In this document: positions 1 to 11,532 of the stretch, piece by piece
Layout: each line of letters starts with the position of its first letter
Position numbering within the stretch: the stretch's first letter is position 1
Assembly (NCBI GenBank): GCA_013176395.1
Contig: JABMLP010000017.1
Location: forward strand, 1,302,001-1,366,000
Reading direction: 5' to 3'
Length of the DNA stretch: 64,000 bases
Origin: Venturia oleaginea
Lineage: Eukaryota > Ascomycota > Dothideomycetes > Venturiales > Venturiaceae
Made by a program: the position numbers and the translations under genes
Notes under the pieces: model-generated
Database searches by the model: none
Told to the model about the DNA's origin: nothing
Seen by the model: the letters and a program-made list of their open reading frames with translations, nothing else

Positions 1-600
1 CTGCCTGACCTGCTCATCAATAGAACTTGCAGAGGATCCTGGGCCTGTAACGACTAGCTGAGACGATATCTTGCCTATTAAGAAGCCAGATTCATCAAAA
101 TTGTAGGTATCCTCGTCTATGATACCGTACTCTGCCTTTATCCTCTGAACAAGTGTGAACCAGGGTACAATAACCGCCGGGTCTTCGCAGGCAGCTCGCT
201 GGAGATCGTATGGACGGCTCCATCAGGTGGTAAGCTCTGGCGTACGCTTTACCGAGTTGTTAACCCAGTTCTTGGCAACAGGCTTCCCACCCCGCTCTCT
301 TAGTAGTTTATTAGCCATATCTTGTACGTAGGCCTTCGACGGCGGTAGGCCGTGTAAGCTTTCGTTAAGAATACGCTTTATAACCACCTCCTCTTCTAGC
401 TTTGTCAATCGCTTCGAGTTCGGCTCGCATTCGCGTCGAGGGCGCTGTCCGGCGCGTCGGCGTTGTACTGTTGTTCGAGGTACGCTATATATTACTGCAG
501 CGCGTCTTTCGCTTTGGATTTGCTTTGAATTGATATCTGAGATAGCGAGGAATATATCTCCTTCTTTATAGATCTTCTGCTTTTCGTGTTGTTGAGGCAT
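1..600 (-). pseudogene. pogo-family transposase, 5' part (element pogo-A), cut by the window edge
   Basis: The minus strand starts with ATG at 600. It encodes an N-terminal helix-turn-helix/CENP-B-like region (KAYVQDMANKLL, then GGKPVAKNWV) and runs to a TGA at 223-225. Beyond that stop the same frame continues open to base 1 and gives the first part of the DDE domain, including DEDTYNFDESGF, which carries the first catalytic Asp. Only one nonsense codon separates the parts, and a CGA-to-TGA change would explain it (inference). The C-terminal half lies outside the window. It resembles the other pogo-type proteins here in plan but differs clearly in sequence. It is a transposon gene, not a host gene. 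Confidence 0.8.
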
Positions 601-640
601 TACGCGACGTTGCTACGAAAGCGGTTTACGTTTGTGAGAT

Positions 641-747
641 GGCCCACTCGCTTGTGAAGTACGTTATAATACTATGTTACGTCAAAGATTTTTGTGCGGG
701 TGGAGTGGCCAGCTAGCTTGGGTGGCCAGCTAGCTTGTGAAACACGT
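641..747 (-). repeat. pogo-A terminal repeat with doubled 14-bp motif
   Basis: The motif GGCCAGCTAGCTTG occurs at 707-720 and again at 724-737, a 17-bp spacing. It is followed by TGAAACACGT and a TA at 748-749. A third, diverged end of the same type sits inside it (GGCCCACTCGCTTGTGAAGT then ACGT, ending at 664, TA at 665-666), so two nested element ends may lie here. The outer end matches the terminal layout of the other pogo elements in the window. Confidence 0.7.
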
Positions 748-905
748 TAGAGGCCTTTTGCGCTTCTCTTGACCAAGGTCATCCAATGGCGCATTCTCGA
801 TCCCAATGTCAAGTTTTCACTTTCTGCTTGGTCGAGAGTGGTGCTTAGTCTAGTTTGTACCTCCATAGAATCCATCTATCAAATGAGTAGCCTGCTCCTT
901 ATAAG

Positions 906-1098
906 TGTGACGGCTTGCTAGGCTACTGGAACAACCACAGTGTTCAAGCACCTAACAAGGTGCCACGGTACACGAGCCACAGCAAGACCTATAAGTAGGC
1001 CTTGCCCCCACTTACATAGATACCTGTAGTTCACTATCACATTTAGTCCATACCTGATTGCTGTTCTCGCCTTTCATTAGTTACTAGTAGCCTTGACA
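906..1098 (+). mobile_element. solo LTR (family LTR-1)
   Basis: This 193-bp stretch begins TGTGACGGCTTGC and ends TTGACA. It is flanked by ATAAG (901-905) and ACAAG (1099-1103), an imperfect 5-bp target duplication. A related copy in opposite orientation lies at 52048-52317 with a perfect AGAAT duplication. No retroelement coding sequence adjoins it, so it is best read as a solo LTR. The TG..CA ends and 5-bp duplications are established LTR features; the superfamily is unknown. Confidence 0.7.
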
Positions 1099-1103
1099 AC
1101 AAG

Positions 1104-1768
1104 CACGAGACTTGGGATTATGATAGGACTCGTGGAAGACCTTCCCTATAGTCTTTTCTCTCGTGGCTCGCCGACGATGAAGCCGTACGAACCCGCATAT
1201 CAGGCGCTCATCGAAGCGATATCGGACATTTGCCCATCTAAAAACTCGTCAATCGAGGTTGTCCTGCTCTAGGGCTTTTGCTAATGTACTTTTCGATTGC
1301 CCCGAACGCGAGAGGACGGGGAAACTCCGTCTACTATTACCAATATAAAGTAAGGGATCCTAGAGTAAAAGCGCGTTGTAGGAATTTACCTTCGTCTCTT
1401 ACCTTTCGGCCCTGCATTCATCTATTCATCCGATGATTGACCTCAAGCATGTCATCTGGATGATGCATACACCTTACCGGATAACTAAGGGCGTGATCAT
1501 GTTGAATTTCACTATTGAGCCAAAAGAGGACCTCTATGCCACTACCTTGACCTAGAGATAATATACACCCATTTGATACTCAACATATCATGATCTCAGA
1601 AATCACTACTCGATGCATTCATTTCTCGAGAATCTACTCAATGCAGCGATGTGGGCATGGAGGTGGAGGAGTTGCGCAAACCATGAGGGATCGAATTATG
1701 GTAGATTACTGATATATCTAACGTGCGTTTTCAGTTCATGCCCTTTGGAGGTTGTTCCATCTTTTTCC
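1104..1768. other. intergenic, no gene seen
   Basis: Only short frames occur on both strands and nothing is recognisable. The last part is the promoter side of the gene at 1863. Confidence 0.5.
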
Positions 1769-1770
1769 TA

Positions 1771-1777
1771 TATAAAT
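1771..1777 (+). promoter_or_regulatory. TATA-box-like element of the cysteine-repeat gene
   Basis: TATAAAT lies 86 bases upstream of the ATG at 1863 and is followed by a pyrimidine-rich stretch, a common fungal core-promoter layout. An upstream out-of-frame ATG at 1796 could act as a short uORF. This is sequence resemblance only. Confidence 0.45.
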
Positions 1778-1862
1778 CCTTTCTCCCTTTCCACAATGGA
1801 CCCTAATGCTTCCGATCACTTACAACCCAATCAACTCCAAAACAAGCACGAACTAAACCAAA

Positions 1863-2342
1863 ATGAACTTCCTTACCTTCTTCCTTCTCTCCCCACTCGT
1901 CCTCACATCCTCGTTCTCTATCAAAGAAGAGAGAGGAGATGTTACTCTTCCAGACAACCTTGATACCATCCCCACCCCCCTCAATCCGTTCTACCAACTT
2001 GAGAAAAGACTAGGCCCAAACTCGTGCCTTGGGTGCAAGGATGCATGCCGAAAACAATATACCAATGCGCGGAATCCAAAATTTTGTCCTTGTACCAGTG
2101 ATTGTAAAAAATCACAGCGCAGAGATTGTCCCGTTGCTCCAGGTTGTGATTCACCTCCACTCGAGAAACGACAAAGAGACGACCCCGGCCCCCTTCCCGG
2201 CCCGAACATGTGCTTTGAGTGCAAAAAATCATGCCAAGACAAATTTACCGGTGCGCGGAATCCACAATTCTGTCCTTGTGTCAGGAATTGTAAAAAGTCG
2301 CAGCACAGAGATTGTCCCGTTGGTGCGACTTGTGAGCGTTGA
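1863..2342 (+). CDS. small secreted cysteine-rich protein with two Kex2-flanked repeats
   Basis: A 159-aa single-exon protein with a good start context (CCAAAATGA). It has a hydrophobic signal peptide (about residues 1-19) and a short acidic propeptide. Two homologous cysteine modules follow, each preceded by the dibasic sequence LEKR, a Kex2-type processing site. Both modules have eight cysteines in the identical spacing C-X2-C-X3-C-X12-C-X-C-X3-C-X7-C-X5-C and share cores such as ARNP.FCPC and CKKSQ.RDCPV. The second is preceded by a Pro/Gly-rich linker. The layout implies secretion, KR cleavage in the Golgi and release of two disulfide-rich peptides of about 50-60 residues (inference). I do not recognise the family. 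Effector, antimicrobial or structural roles are all possible. The gene sits alone in a TE-flanked, gene-poor stretch. Confidence 0.85.
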   Translation: MNFLTFFLLSPLVLTSSFSIKEERGDVTLPDNLDTIPTPLNPFYQLEKRLGPNSCLGCKDACRKQYTNARNPKFCPCTSDCKKSQRRDCPVAPGCDSPPLEKRQRDDPGPLPGPNMCFECKKSCQDKFTGARNPQFCPCVRNCKKSQHRDCPVGATCER

Positions 2343-4029
2343 GTGACGCAAGGCGGAGATTTCGCAGCAAATTTCACCAAGTCGATGAGGGAGGGTCTTG
2401 GACAAGTACGTCTATTTGTAGTCGTAGGCCAGTGTACACGAAGAAAGAGGTTGGAAAAGTGGTCATCTAGATGGAATGTAAGGGAAGGCTGCTGTGGCGG
2501 GTGGTTGGGGGAAGGATGGGAGCGGTTCAGCTTGATGGTTGTTGGGATTGAATCGAACCGAGTATTTGACCACGAGTGCCCGAGACTCGAGTGGGAGTGT
2601 TCTTCGTGATGTGAGACGCAATCCATCGTATTTGCATTCTCAAATCTGCGTTCGTGATTACGACGTAGCTGGGCTCCCGGAATACAAGAGAAAGTACATG
2701 TCGTTTGTCCCCGTCATCTTCGAAAGCACAATACCGTTTCGCGTACCCCATCCTTTCGAGAGGCCGCTCTACGTCTAGATGTGGCCCGAGATCAGCAGAT
2801 GGATAGCTCGGAACAGCTACACCATCGGTTCGCAGAAGCAGCCGGAAAGCTTGCATCTTGAGATGGGGTAAGAAGAGCCACTGAATACCAGGAGCATCTG
2901 ACGATAGAAGAGCTGATCTGGCCAACGTGCGTCCAGACATTCAGAATTCCAGATGATGGGAAGGAATGATCCAAAAGGAGAAAAGCGCTTAGTAGTGTTG
3001 GAGTTATGGTTTTCATTCATAGCGTTTCGTTCGGTCTAGAGACGCTAGCTATGAAGTGAGAATATTGGCATGTTACACAGTTAGTCCTTTTGCGGCAGCA
3101 GGACTGAGGTACGGAGAGTAGGATAATTCCATTTATGAAGACCCTAGAAGGATTACAAGTGCTGTTCTAGTAAAGGAGACCTCAAAATTCCCGTGGAACA
3201 GCCAGGCACGTTCTGGAATTTATTCAGCCAGCTGCGTTTAGATGGAAATGAACTTCTCCCGAAACATGGTCGACTATGTTTCAGATAGCCATGAGACAAG
3301 AAAACGTTACCATCTCTTCCAGGTGCCAGCGCGCCCCAGGTCGGATTCAATCAAGAATTAAAACAGGCCTATAGTAGGGATGGTTCACCAATCGATAAAA
3401 TCGCATGTCGAGATTTACATATCGCTCGACACACCAGCCAACAGATACGGAGCAAATAATGTGCACCGACAATCTTTAGTCGCGAAAAAGCCTTTCAAAT
3501 CATGCGGTATGCTCAGAATTAGTACCGCCTGGAGTAAATTCAGACGTAGCCAAAGTTCCCTTCAAACAGTTGTCTCCACTAGAACGGACCTAGCTGTTTA
3601 CAGAATGCCTCACATCCCCCAGCAGTCCCCACTCCCAGATCTGGTCTTTGCCTAGCTTTTGGAGGCTTGGCCTGTCCTCGGTCAGCTGCGATATGTATTG
3701 CGCTAACCGCAAGCGACAGTTTGTTTCCAGTCCGCGCACGCCAAAATCCCCGAAATCTGGGCCACCCATGCATGCCTTGCTTAATCTGCCCGCCACAACG
3801 TGAGTCGTGACAAACGAAATGAATGGCAAATTCAGCCTCGCTCTGGTTGCGATCATTTCCTCCACCAAATAAATGACTGCCAACATCGGAGCGCCGGAAA
3901 AGTTGTTGTTCCATAGACCTCATGGTTTGGCCGACCCCGTAGCGTTGGAGAGGTCAAAGTATAAGTGCTCAAATGGCCGCATAATGCTGGAACACACTCC
4001 ATTTTTCATTTTTATTCCCTGTTGCAGAT
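2343..4029. other. intergenic, no gene seen
   Basis: Several frames of 65-210 codons exist on both strands here, but none shows a recognisable domain, signal peptide or plausible intron chain. The longest is antisense to the cysteine-repeat gene. The promoter of the gene at 4030 lies at the right end. Confidence 0.5.
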
Positions 4030-5143
4030 ATGTCATTCCTTTGGATCTCACTAATACTTTCATTTGCATTGGCTGCAGCGGCACAGGCGCCTGCGCCTGC
4101 GCCCTTACAGCAAGACTGGAAAGCGCGCAATTTGGCAACAATCGAGAAAATCTACAACCTCACAGTCAGTCAAACCTCTGGCAACCTTCGTCCAAGGCTA
4201 ACCCACTCACCAGGTTTATCCCAACAACAGGGCGATAGTAGACAAAGGTGAAAGCGAAGTACCACCAGGACTCTTCGCCAAGAATGTCGTCGGGCGTGTG
4301 ACTCCTGTAGGCAACTTCACCGACTTTACTGAGAGTATCGAGTACTTCTTTGGACTTGCACCAACACCGGATACCAATGCCGCTGGCATCGCGTTTCACA
4401 AAGCGGAAGTGTCCGAGTTTACCTCGGGATGTCCCGAAATCGCATCTAGCCTAGTCAACTTGAGGACTGGAAAGATGGATCTTAACGGAACGTACCATCC
4501 CGGTACCAAGTACGAGACCACGTTGAAACAGGTACGTGAGAATAGGCTCCCTACCGCATCGTTTTGCTCACGATTATCCAGGTAGCCTTTTTCAAATTCA
4601 ACGAGAAGGGAGAGGTGATCGCCTACGATGCCTGGATTCCCAACCTGCAGCGTTGGACCGAGATTGCGAATGGTGTCAACTTCGGGTCCTCGATAGTGGG
4701 CTACGGACTTCCAGTAGCATTGTGTCCAGAAATTCAGAAACGCTGCAAGGACAAGAACCAGCAATTCTCAAGCTCGGCCGACTGCATGGTGAAACTGGGT
4801 GCCAAAAAGACCGGGGACTTCAACGAGGCGTGGGGCGACAATATGGTTTGTCGGCTGATTCATTTTCAACTAACCATTGTCAGACCAGAGGTAAGTGTGA
4901 TGATGAGTTTGGAGAGAAGAGCGGTTGCTGACTTGATGTTTGAAGGCCCACTGCCCTCACGTGGGACCCCAAGGAGGAGCTCCACCCAAGAACTTCAAAT
5001 GTAAGCCAAGAGCAGCCTCAAAACCATACAATCAACCTACTAAATCTGTCGTTATAGGTGTTGACACGGCTTACGACGACGCGTATACCGATGATGTAGC
5101 ACTGTTTGGCAGCAAGAATCCTTTCAAATGTCCAGGTGCTTGA
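4030..5143 (+). CDS. conserved fungal secreted protein of unknown function
   Basis: Five exons: 4030-4164, 4214-4531, 4582-4890, 4946-5000 and 5058-5143 (introns of 49-57 nt, all GT..AG). They join in frame to 300 aa. A signal peptide (MSFLWISLILSFALAAAAQA) is followed by an Ala/Pro spacer and a mature domain containing DWKARN, VGNFTDF, YFFGLAP, AYDAWIPN and WGDNM. From memory such segments occur in a widespread ascomycete and basidiomycete family of secreted proteins without assigned function, possibly with an NTF2/SnoaL-like fold (weak). The C-terminal part has several cysteines (CPHVGP, NFKC, PFKC) that probably form disulfides. The splice phases and continuous homologous-looking protein support the model. 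No enzyme activity can be assigned. Confidence 0.8.
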
Positions 5144-6167
5144 TTAGGTAGAATCACTCTGGTTTATACGAGATCGGTTCCGATGTAAATCTCGGCTGGA
5201 TGTAAATTATCGCAGCATGTAATACTAGAAGCTAGAAGAATTATCACCAATACTAATCAATATCTGGCTTACAGCGTGACCTACCGGTTCTTGTCGTAGG
5301 TTGTAACATCATTTCCGCCTGCAGCCTTTTTTTTTTTGGCACCGTCCTGGAAGTCTTTCTTGATATGGTTTTGTGGCCGTATTTACCAAAATCCACCAGC
5401 AGCATCAGCAACCAGCCCGATCAGCAACAACTCACAACCAGGCGCTGGGGATTGACCGATGTGTGCAAGAAAGAGGAAACACAAGTACTCACTAGGAATT
5501 ATTGCAGCGACCGACGGCAGAGTCGCATCGACTCGAAAATAGCAAAGACACTACCTCGCGACAGAAGACCTAAGGGGGATGCTCGTGGAAGTTCGCGTTG
5601 ATACAACGATCCAAACACAAGTCGTAATATATAAGCCCGGATGATCGTTCGATCTATAAAGCAAGAGGGACAGAAGGAAGCTGCCCAGATTCTCTCCCGT
5701 CAGAGGCATCTAACAACTCAGGAACGAATCTCTGACAGAAGGGGCTGTTCAGCCAGCTTATATGAGTTGTGGCTGATGATTTGATTTTCAATGGTGTTGA
5801 ACTGTTGATGAATGAGGACGACAGGAACAACAACGAGGCTGGAGCCTAAGGCATCAAGCCTTGTTTATATAGATATTCACACCATTTAACTTTGCGACAG
5901 CTTTTTCCAGTGGTAGTGCGAAGGAAGATCGAAGATATCGCCTGTATTCCGCCCACGTGATCACATTATCACCTCTTCGAAAAAGACGTAGATACTTGTC
6001 CTATCACTCATCTCGATCCTGGATTGAAAGTTCTGGGTGGACACTTGGCAGAAATTATTAAAGCCTCTGCGTCAATTTGGGAGGCGTAGACTTTGTGACC
6101 GGCTGCCATCGGATCTACAACAATTCTCCCTGCTTTCTCGTCTCCCCAATTAGAACCCAGATTTCTT
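5144..6167. other. intergenic, no gene seen
   Basis: This holds the 3' side of the upstream gene and the 3' side of the convergent gene at 6168-7143. One 78-codon plus-strand frame at 5365 has no supporting features. A short homopolymer T run lies near 5328. Confidence 0.5.
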
Positions 6168-7143
6168 TCATGTGCTATCTGACTCATGATTGTAAGCGGC
6201 GCCCCTTCGAACGCTCTCTGTCCCACCCGCTATAGTCGCATCGACCCTGTTGACCGGAACAGAAACAGGCAGAACTGCTTTCAAGCCTGCACGAAGAGCC
6301 ACCTGAACTCCACGCTGCGCAATAACATCGGTGGGAGTGCAATTCTGTGTTGCCTACGCGAGTATTGGAAGTTGGAAACTTAAATGGGGGATTTGTCAAA
6401 AGCACTAGGAATAGTACTTACATCGAGAAGGTTCTGCATGTTCAATTTGATGCCACCGTTGAATGCTTTCAAGAGACTTTGTATGGTAGCAATATCGAGC
6501 GTTGCGTCGCCTGTCAAGCTAGATGCCAGGGCGAGTTCTGACTGTTGCGCATTGGCGATCTGTTTTCACGTCAGTCTGACTAGGAGATAATATAGGTAGG
6601 CAATCGAACCTGAGCGAGACCATTAGCAGCCAAGCTCCCAGAAGGAGCAATGGCTTGATTCCCAGATCTGATTGCAATCCCAGCGGTGACGAAAGCAAGT
6701 AGTTGTCCCTTCAGAGCCATGAAACGTCCAACATTCTTGTCTGGGCTTGAGGCAGGAGTAGTGATGTTTCCGACCGCGGTGGCATTGATTCCATTCCTTG
6801 TCCCGTTGGTAGCAGCTTGAAGAAACAGTAGAAGACTTTGGGCTGTGGATGATTCACCTTGCTGGTCGAGGATGTTCTGCTGAATTCCAGACGCAAGGCG
6901 ATCGACATCAGCAGCACAAGACTGAGCTTGTCCTGCAGGAGCAGCATTTCCTGGGTTAGATGATGGCGGGGTTGGAATAGGGGCGGGAGCTGGAGGAGCC
7001 TTGACTGGAGATGGTACAACACCTCCTGGGCCAGGAACAGGTCTTGGTGAGCCGAAGAACGGTAGCAAGCTATATGCCAGAGGAGCAGCTTCAACAGAGA
7101 CGGAAACCGTGAAGACGCCCATAGCTAGGACTGAGAAGCGCAT
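6168..7143 (-). CDS. secreted protein with proline-rich linker, function unknown
   Basis: Three exons on the minus strand: 7143-6610, 6559-6422 and 6353-6168, with introns of 50 and 68 nt. They give 285 aa in one continuous frame. I chose the ATG at 7143 because it begins directly with a signal peptide (MRFSVLAMGVF, then an Ala-rich end). The longer open frame upstream starts without ATG support. Residues 30-75 form a Pro/Ala/Gly-rich linker. The rest is largely helical, Ala/Leu-rich, with a few cysteines (SCAADVDRL near the start, QNCTPTDV near the end). Secreted alpha-helical fungal surface proteins (for example HsbA-like) look similar in composition, but I see no clear family motif. The likely place is the cell surface or outside the cell. 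Confidence 0.7.
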
Positions 7144-8065
7144 CTCGATTTGATGTTGAGATCTCAAGTGAATGTAGAAGATGTGTGCCAAAGAGCGTGA
7201 CGGCCAGCGCCTGTGAAACGATGGTATTTAGGCTGGTACAGGAAGGAAAGAAATCGGTGAAGAGCATGAGAGAGCGAAGAAGCTGCAGAGAAGAACTTAT
7301 ACAAAGACCAGAACCTTGTAAGCGCCAGAATCGAACAGGCATCATGAGAGGTACTCGACACAATATGATCGATTCACAACGAAGCCTGCAATTACCTTCA
7401 CTATGCTAAACTATCGCAACCACGATCTGAAGTCAGTCACCAGCTTCAGGAAGAGCAAAAATCATGACTGAACCATTGGAATTTCGACAGCACGGTAAAA
7501 GTGACAATGGGGAGGTCGAGATCTTGTCGCCAACGTGTTCTAAAAAATCATCTCAACAACAATATGAAGAAGTCTCCACACCGATGAAGTTTCCAAAGCT
7601 AGGAATCTTCGACGCAACTCAGTTTCGAGTCGTACTGGAGCTGGACGAACGCCAATCGCACAGTCGAGTCAGCGGTTGCGGATGAAATTGGACGATGTTC
7701 GGTGAGATTCGTTTGGAGAAGGTTTGATTGACGCATGGTACTGAAAAGCAGAGATTCGATTGGGCCATCAGGTCATTCCAGGTCATGCCCCAAACAGACT
7801 GATAAAGATTAGTGGTTGTCAGAGTTCAATCGGGGAATTTGAAAGGACTGCGATATCGCGAAGTCGAAAGCGGAGTAAGAACAGAAATCGAAAAATTGTC
7901 AAATCGACAGGGGTATCTCGCACGTGACTTTAATTCAGAGAATATCTCTCAGGCTTTGGGCTGGCATTTCCCGCGTTTCCAAGCATGCAGCATGCATTTG
8001 TTGTACTTACCCATGTTTTCGACGCCAGTATTCCCAGGAATGAAATTTTCAATCGGGTAAATACT
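7144..8065. other. intergenic, no gene seen
   Basis: This is the promoter side of the secreted-protein gene ending at 7143, followed by sequence without recognisable frames up to the pogo-B fragment. Confidence 0.5.
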
Positions 8066-8549
8066 GTCACAGACTGGCTTCTCTCAGCTTGTCAAGAGCG
8101 CTGGATTGATGCTGCGCCAGAACGCTCTACTTATTGCACGAAACCACGAGCTTGAAGGAGCTTGAAGAGCAATTGGCAGTAATGACGAAGCGAAAATGGC
8201 GTAAAAGGAAGTGGATCCAGCAAGGTGGTACTATAGAGTATGGGACTGCAGCAGCGCAGGTAGCTGCTGAGGCGTCTGTAGCGCCTCAGAAATCAAAGAA
8301 GGCTCGTGGTAGTGGTGATCAAGAAACAGCCCGGCCAGCTTTACGGCGCTGTGGGAACTGCGGCGCGACTGGGCACAATGCGCGAAGGTGTAAAAAGGAT
8401 ATTGAGATATCTTCTGAATCAGATAGCAGCACGACAGACTTGGAATCTATTGTTGATAGCGATAAAGTTGAAGAGGCGTAGTATGAGTTGGTCGTGCCAA
8501 GGAAAAGTGGCCGGCTCAGTGGTGTGGCCGGCTCGGTGGTGGAATACGT
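8066..8549 (+). pseudogene. pogo-B element, 3' fragment
   Basis: The plus strand encodes the C-terminal tail of a pogo-type transposase: a coiled, basic stretch (KRKWRKRKW), then a CCHC zinc knuckle (CGNCGATGHNARRC), then an acidic Ser-rich end. It aligns with the 3' ends of the copies at 36.6, 40.0 and 54.1 kb. The element's right end carries the doubled motif GGCCGGCTCAGTGG (8509-8522) and GGCCGGCTCGGTGG (8526-8539), then GGAATACGT and TA. The 5' part, with the DNA-binding and catalytic domains, is absent. Homology to the other copies begins near 8066. Confidence 0.8.
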
Positions 8550-8661
8550 TATGTGATATCATTGCCGCATCCACTTGAGCAGCAAAAAGGTAATCGCGCT
8601 ATACCGCATTTGGCCGATGTATAGCATTTTTTTATTACGTTTTTGAGCGATTTAAAGCGAT

Positions 8662-11056
8662 TCAAACGCCAAACACCTTAAATTCAAGTAATATATACAG
8701 TTTAAAGAGACTTGCCCCCATCAATTCAGGCCCAAAGGCGGCCTCCTGTACACCCTGAGGCTGCCCTCCTTGTTTCTCCCAGTCCGGGCAGTCACAAATC
8801 CAGCGATTACACGCTGCACACGGCTCAAGTGGGCATTTGGCCGTGGTATGGCCAGTACGCTGGCATGATATACACTTCGTAGGCTCCCTACGAGCCCTCT
8901 TTTGAAGTGGTAAAGTTGCTTGCGAAGAGACTTCGTTGTTTGCTGTACAGCGTGAATCTATCATACGCTGGTTATATGACGATGGCTCATTGCCCTGAGT
9001 AGATTTGAAGCCGTATTCGAGGGCAAAATTTGAAGCGGAGTTTAAAGCTGTTACCGCCGTAATATCAGCCTCGTACGCAGCCTCCTTTTCTGCCCGCTTT
9101 GCCAGAATTTCGTTCAACTCGGTATCCTTGGCGGCCGTAGTCTCTTCGTCAGCCTCTTCAAATACGGCTTCATCCGACTCTGACGATGATGAGGACTCTG
9201 ACGAGATCAAAACAGTAACGTCTACTCTCTGGCGGCGCTTTGCAGTGGTTTTGGACGGTAGTTCTTGAGTTCGAGTAGATCTATCGGCGGAAGTAGAACC
9301 CTGGCGTTTGGCATCCCTCCGAATTCGAGTTTTAACGTTATCCTTGCGATACCTGTTGTGACGAGGCCGCCCAGGCTTGCAGCTAGCCTCATTTGGCAAT
9401 ATTCTTTTATCAGGAATAAGATTTTTGAGTAGAACTGGGCGAAGAGAGGCTTCGTATATATCTCGCCAAGTCTGGAGCTCATATATAGACGAAAGGCCAT
9501 TGTTGTAGACGAGAGATATATCGTTCTTATGGTGTAGCATCGCTGCAAAGGCGGGAGCGCATGGTAAACAGCGCCGGGTGATTTATGAAGTCTTACGATC
9601 GCCACTCCCTCATTGGATGGGTAACAGAGCATCCGGCGGCCGATATTGAGCCTATCAGTTTGGTGTTGAGTGCCGAATTTTGTGAATCTTTGCCCATAGC
9701 ACTCCTCCTTACCGTTATTGAACGACTTGCGCTCATAACAGGTATACATGTACTTGGTCCAGAGAGCCTCAAGCATATGTAGAGGGTTGAGCTTTCTTTC
9801 TTCACGAAATCGGCTGTTCATAGACTCTCCAATATTGGAAGTTGTATGACCATAGCGAGGATATTCAACCAAAGGCGCATAGGCAGAACAATACCGACCT
9901 TTGTCGCCAATGCCGTCGATGTAGGTAACTGCCGCAGGGTTGAGAGCACGAATTTGATCAATGAATTGAGCGTGTTCACTGACTGAACAAGCCTGCATCG
10001 CCTGGCGAAAGAGAGCCTCAATAGGCTTACCGAAACTACCTGACATGTTCTCTGCAAGATGCTGTGTACAATAGTAGTGAAAGGCATACGGTTCCGGGAA
10101 GAATTTGTTGATCGCAGGGCCAAGGCCTTTGCCTCTATCAGAGATAATAGCAAAGCGAATGTCATCTTCAGCTTCTTGAGCCTCAATTGTGGTGTATGGC
10201 TTGAAAAGGCGCGGCTGAAGAAGCTCAAAGAACCAACACCACCTCTCCTTTGACTCTGTTGGAACGAGGGCCCAACCAAGGATAAGCACGTTCTCATTAG
10301 GGTCAATAGATGAGGCAATGAGCAGGATGCCACCAAAGGTAGATAAGCAATGCGCACCGTCAAGGACGAGAAATTTGCGACCGAAATGCCAAGCAAGAAC
10401 CGAGGCCGTTGGTAATACCGCCGCGGCGAGGAAGACATCGTTCTTGGCCGTTGCAAAACGAATATATGCGCCATCATATGTACCATCTTCGTATATTGCG
10501 TCAATTGTGTCGTGGGTAATGCGTCCGCCTTCGAGTAGATTTCCATGTTGCTTGATAAAGGCCAGCATCGGTCCAATAAGCTGAAACTGCTCCTCCGCAT
10601 CTCCATCTAGGTTAAGAAGAACCCGTTTGATCGTACGATGGGCTTGAGTATATGATAGCTTAATACCAGTATTGAGACGAGTATTACTGCGTATTGTTCG
10701 AGGAGCGATTTGGCGGTCGTTGGCAATAATGTCAAGATTATGCCGTGCTTGGTATTTAACGCTTCGTGGAATCACCCAATCTAGGTGATTTGAGACCTGG
10801 CAAGTATCGGGCCCAAGGATGCGGAGTTTAGGTAACGGCTCGTCGGCGTAGTAGGCAACGCGCACCTTATAATGTTAGTCAATTCGAAGAGGGAGAGACT
10901 GAATACTGCCCAGAAGCGATCAGTGCCATTCTTGACTTTGAAGGATTCGTGCGCATCAACGATAGCATCGGTGATAATATCTGCCCCGGCCTTGAGCGAT
11001 TCAAACTCCATTCCAATTGTAAGGATAGAGTAGAGGGGCCTGTCAGCAGGCGGCAT
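8662..11056 (-). pseudogene. Mutator-like (MULE) transposase, frameshifted
   Basis: ATG at 11056 starts a first exon (11056-10907) with the motif SLKAGADIITDAI, followed by a possible 41-nt intron (10906-10866). The frame then continues through the MULE catalytic core. FLVLDGAHCLS and IISDRGKGLG carry the Asp residues, WFFELL fits the Glu, and YYCTQHLAENM matches the usual C..H motif. Near 9560-9640, where a SWIM-type zinc finger is expected (LPCAPAFAA in another frame), at least one frameshift and a stop break the protein. The C-terminal part resumes in a second frame (GLSSIYELQTW) and runs to 8662. It includes an acidic Ser stretch and a CCHC zinc knuckle (CISCQRTGHTTAKC). Autonomous activity is unlikely. 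Element ends were not resolved. Confidence 0.8.
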
Positions 11057-11172
11057 TATATTAGGCTGAATTGAGGGCGAAGTATTAAGTAACAGCGACT
11101 ACGACTTAGTAGTGCTGAGGGTTGAGTTGATGTTGTCACAAAAGGTGTACTTATTAGTTGACCAATCAGAGA

Positions 11173-11283
11173 GATGTATGCGTACGGCAAATTATTATTC
11201 CGAGATGTATGTGATTGCCATATCAAAGGCGAGGTATGCAGGTGTAATTTGATGTATGCGATTGTCATAATTTGCGATGTATG
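11173..11283. repeat. short direct repeats GATGTATG upstream of the MULE gene
   Basis: Four exact copies of GATGTATG start at 11173, 11204, 11251 and 11276, with a diverged one near 11232. They lie just 5' of the transposase start, where a MULE would carry subterminal protein-binding repeats. No matching terminal inverted repeat was found at the other side. Confidence 0.4.
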
Positions 11284-11532
11284 TGGGCTGACAGTACTTA
11301 CCTGAATCTTGTTTCCATCTTGTTTGGCCATATCTCATGAGCTCGGCGATCGGATCTCGACAATTCCTTTAGGCCATCTCATCACTCGACGATAATTAGA
11401 GTGACCGTCTAGTGGTTCCTGACTCACTTTGATTTGCTTGCACTTGATACGGGTACGGACTTGATAGATGGCTGATGAGCAGCAAGCCACTCGAGCGAAG
11501 GCAATAGCTCGCCATACACCTGCAACGATATA

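Noticed and set aside
1991..2626. 211-codon minus-strand open frame
   Set aside because: It lies antisense to the cysteine-repeat gene, has no domain or signal, and its openness follows from the repeated sense codons.
9222..9590. C-terminal 120 residues of the long MULE open frame
   Set aside because: Past about 9590 this frame is out of phase with the real coding signal (GLSSIYELQTW in the neighbouring frame), so it is a frameshift artefact.
8570..11345. Terminal inverted repeats and 9-bp target duplication for the MULE
   Set aside because: I compared the flanks by eye and found no convincing inverted match, so element borders were left undefined.
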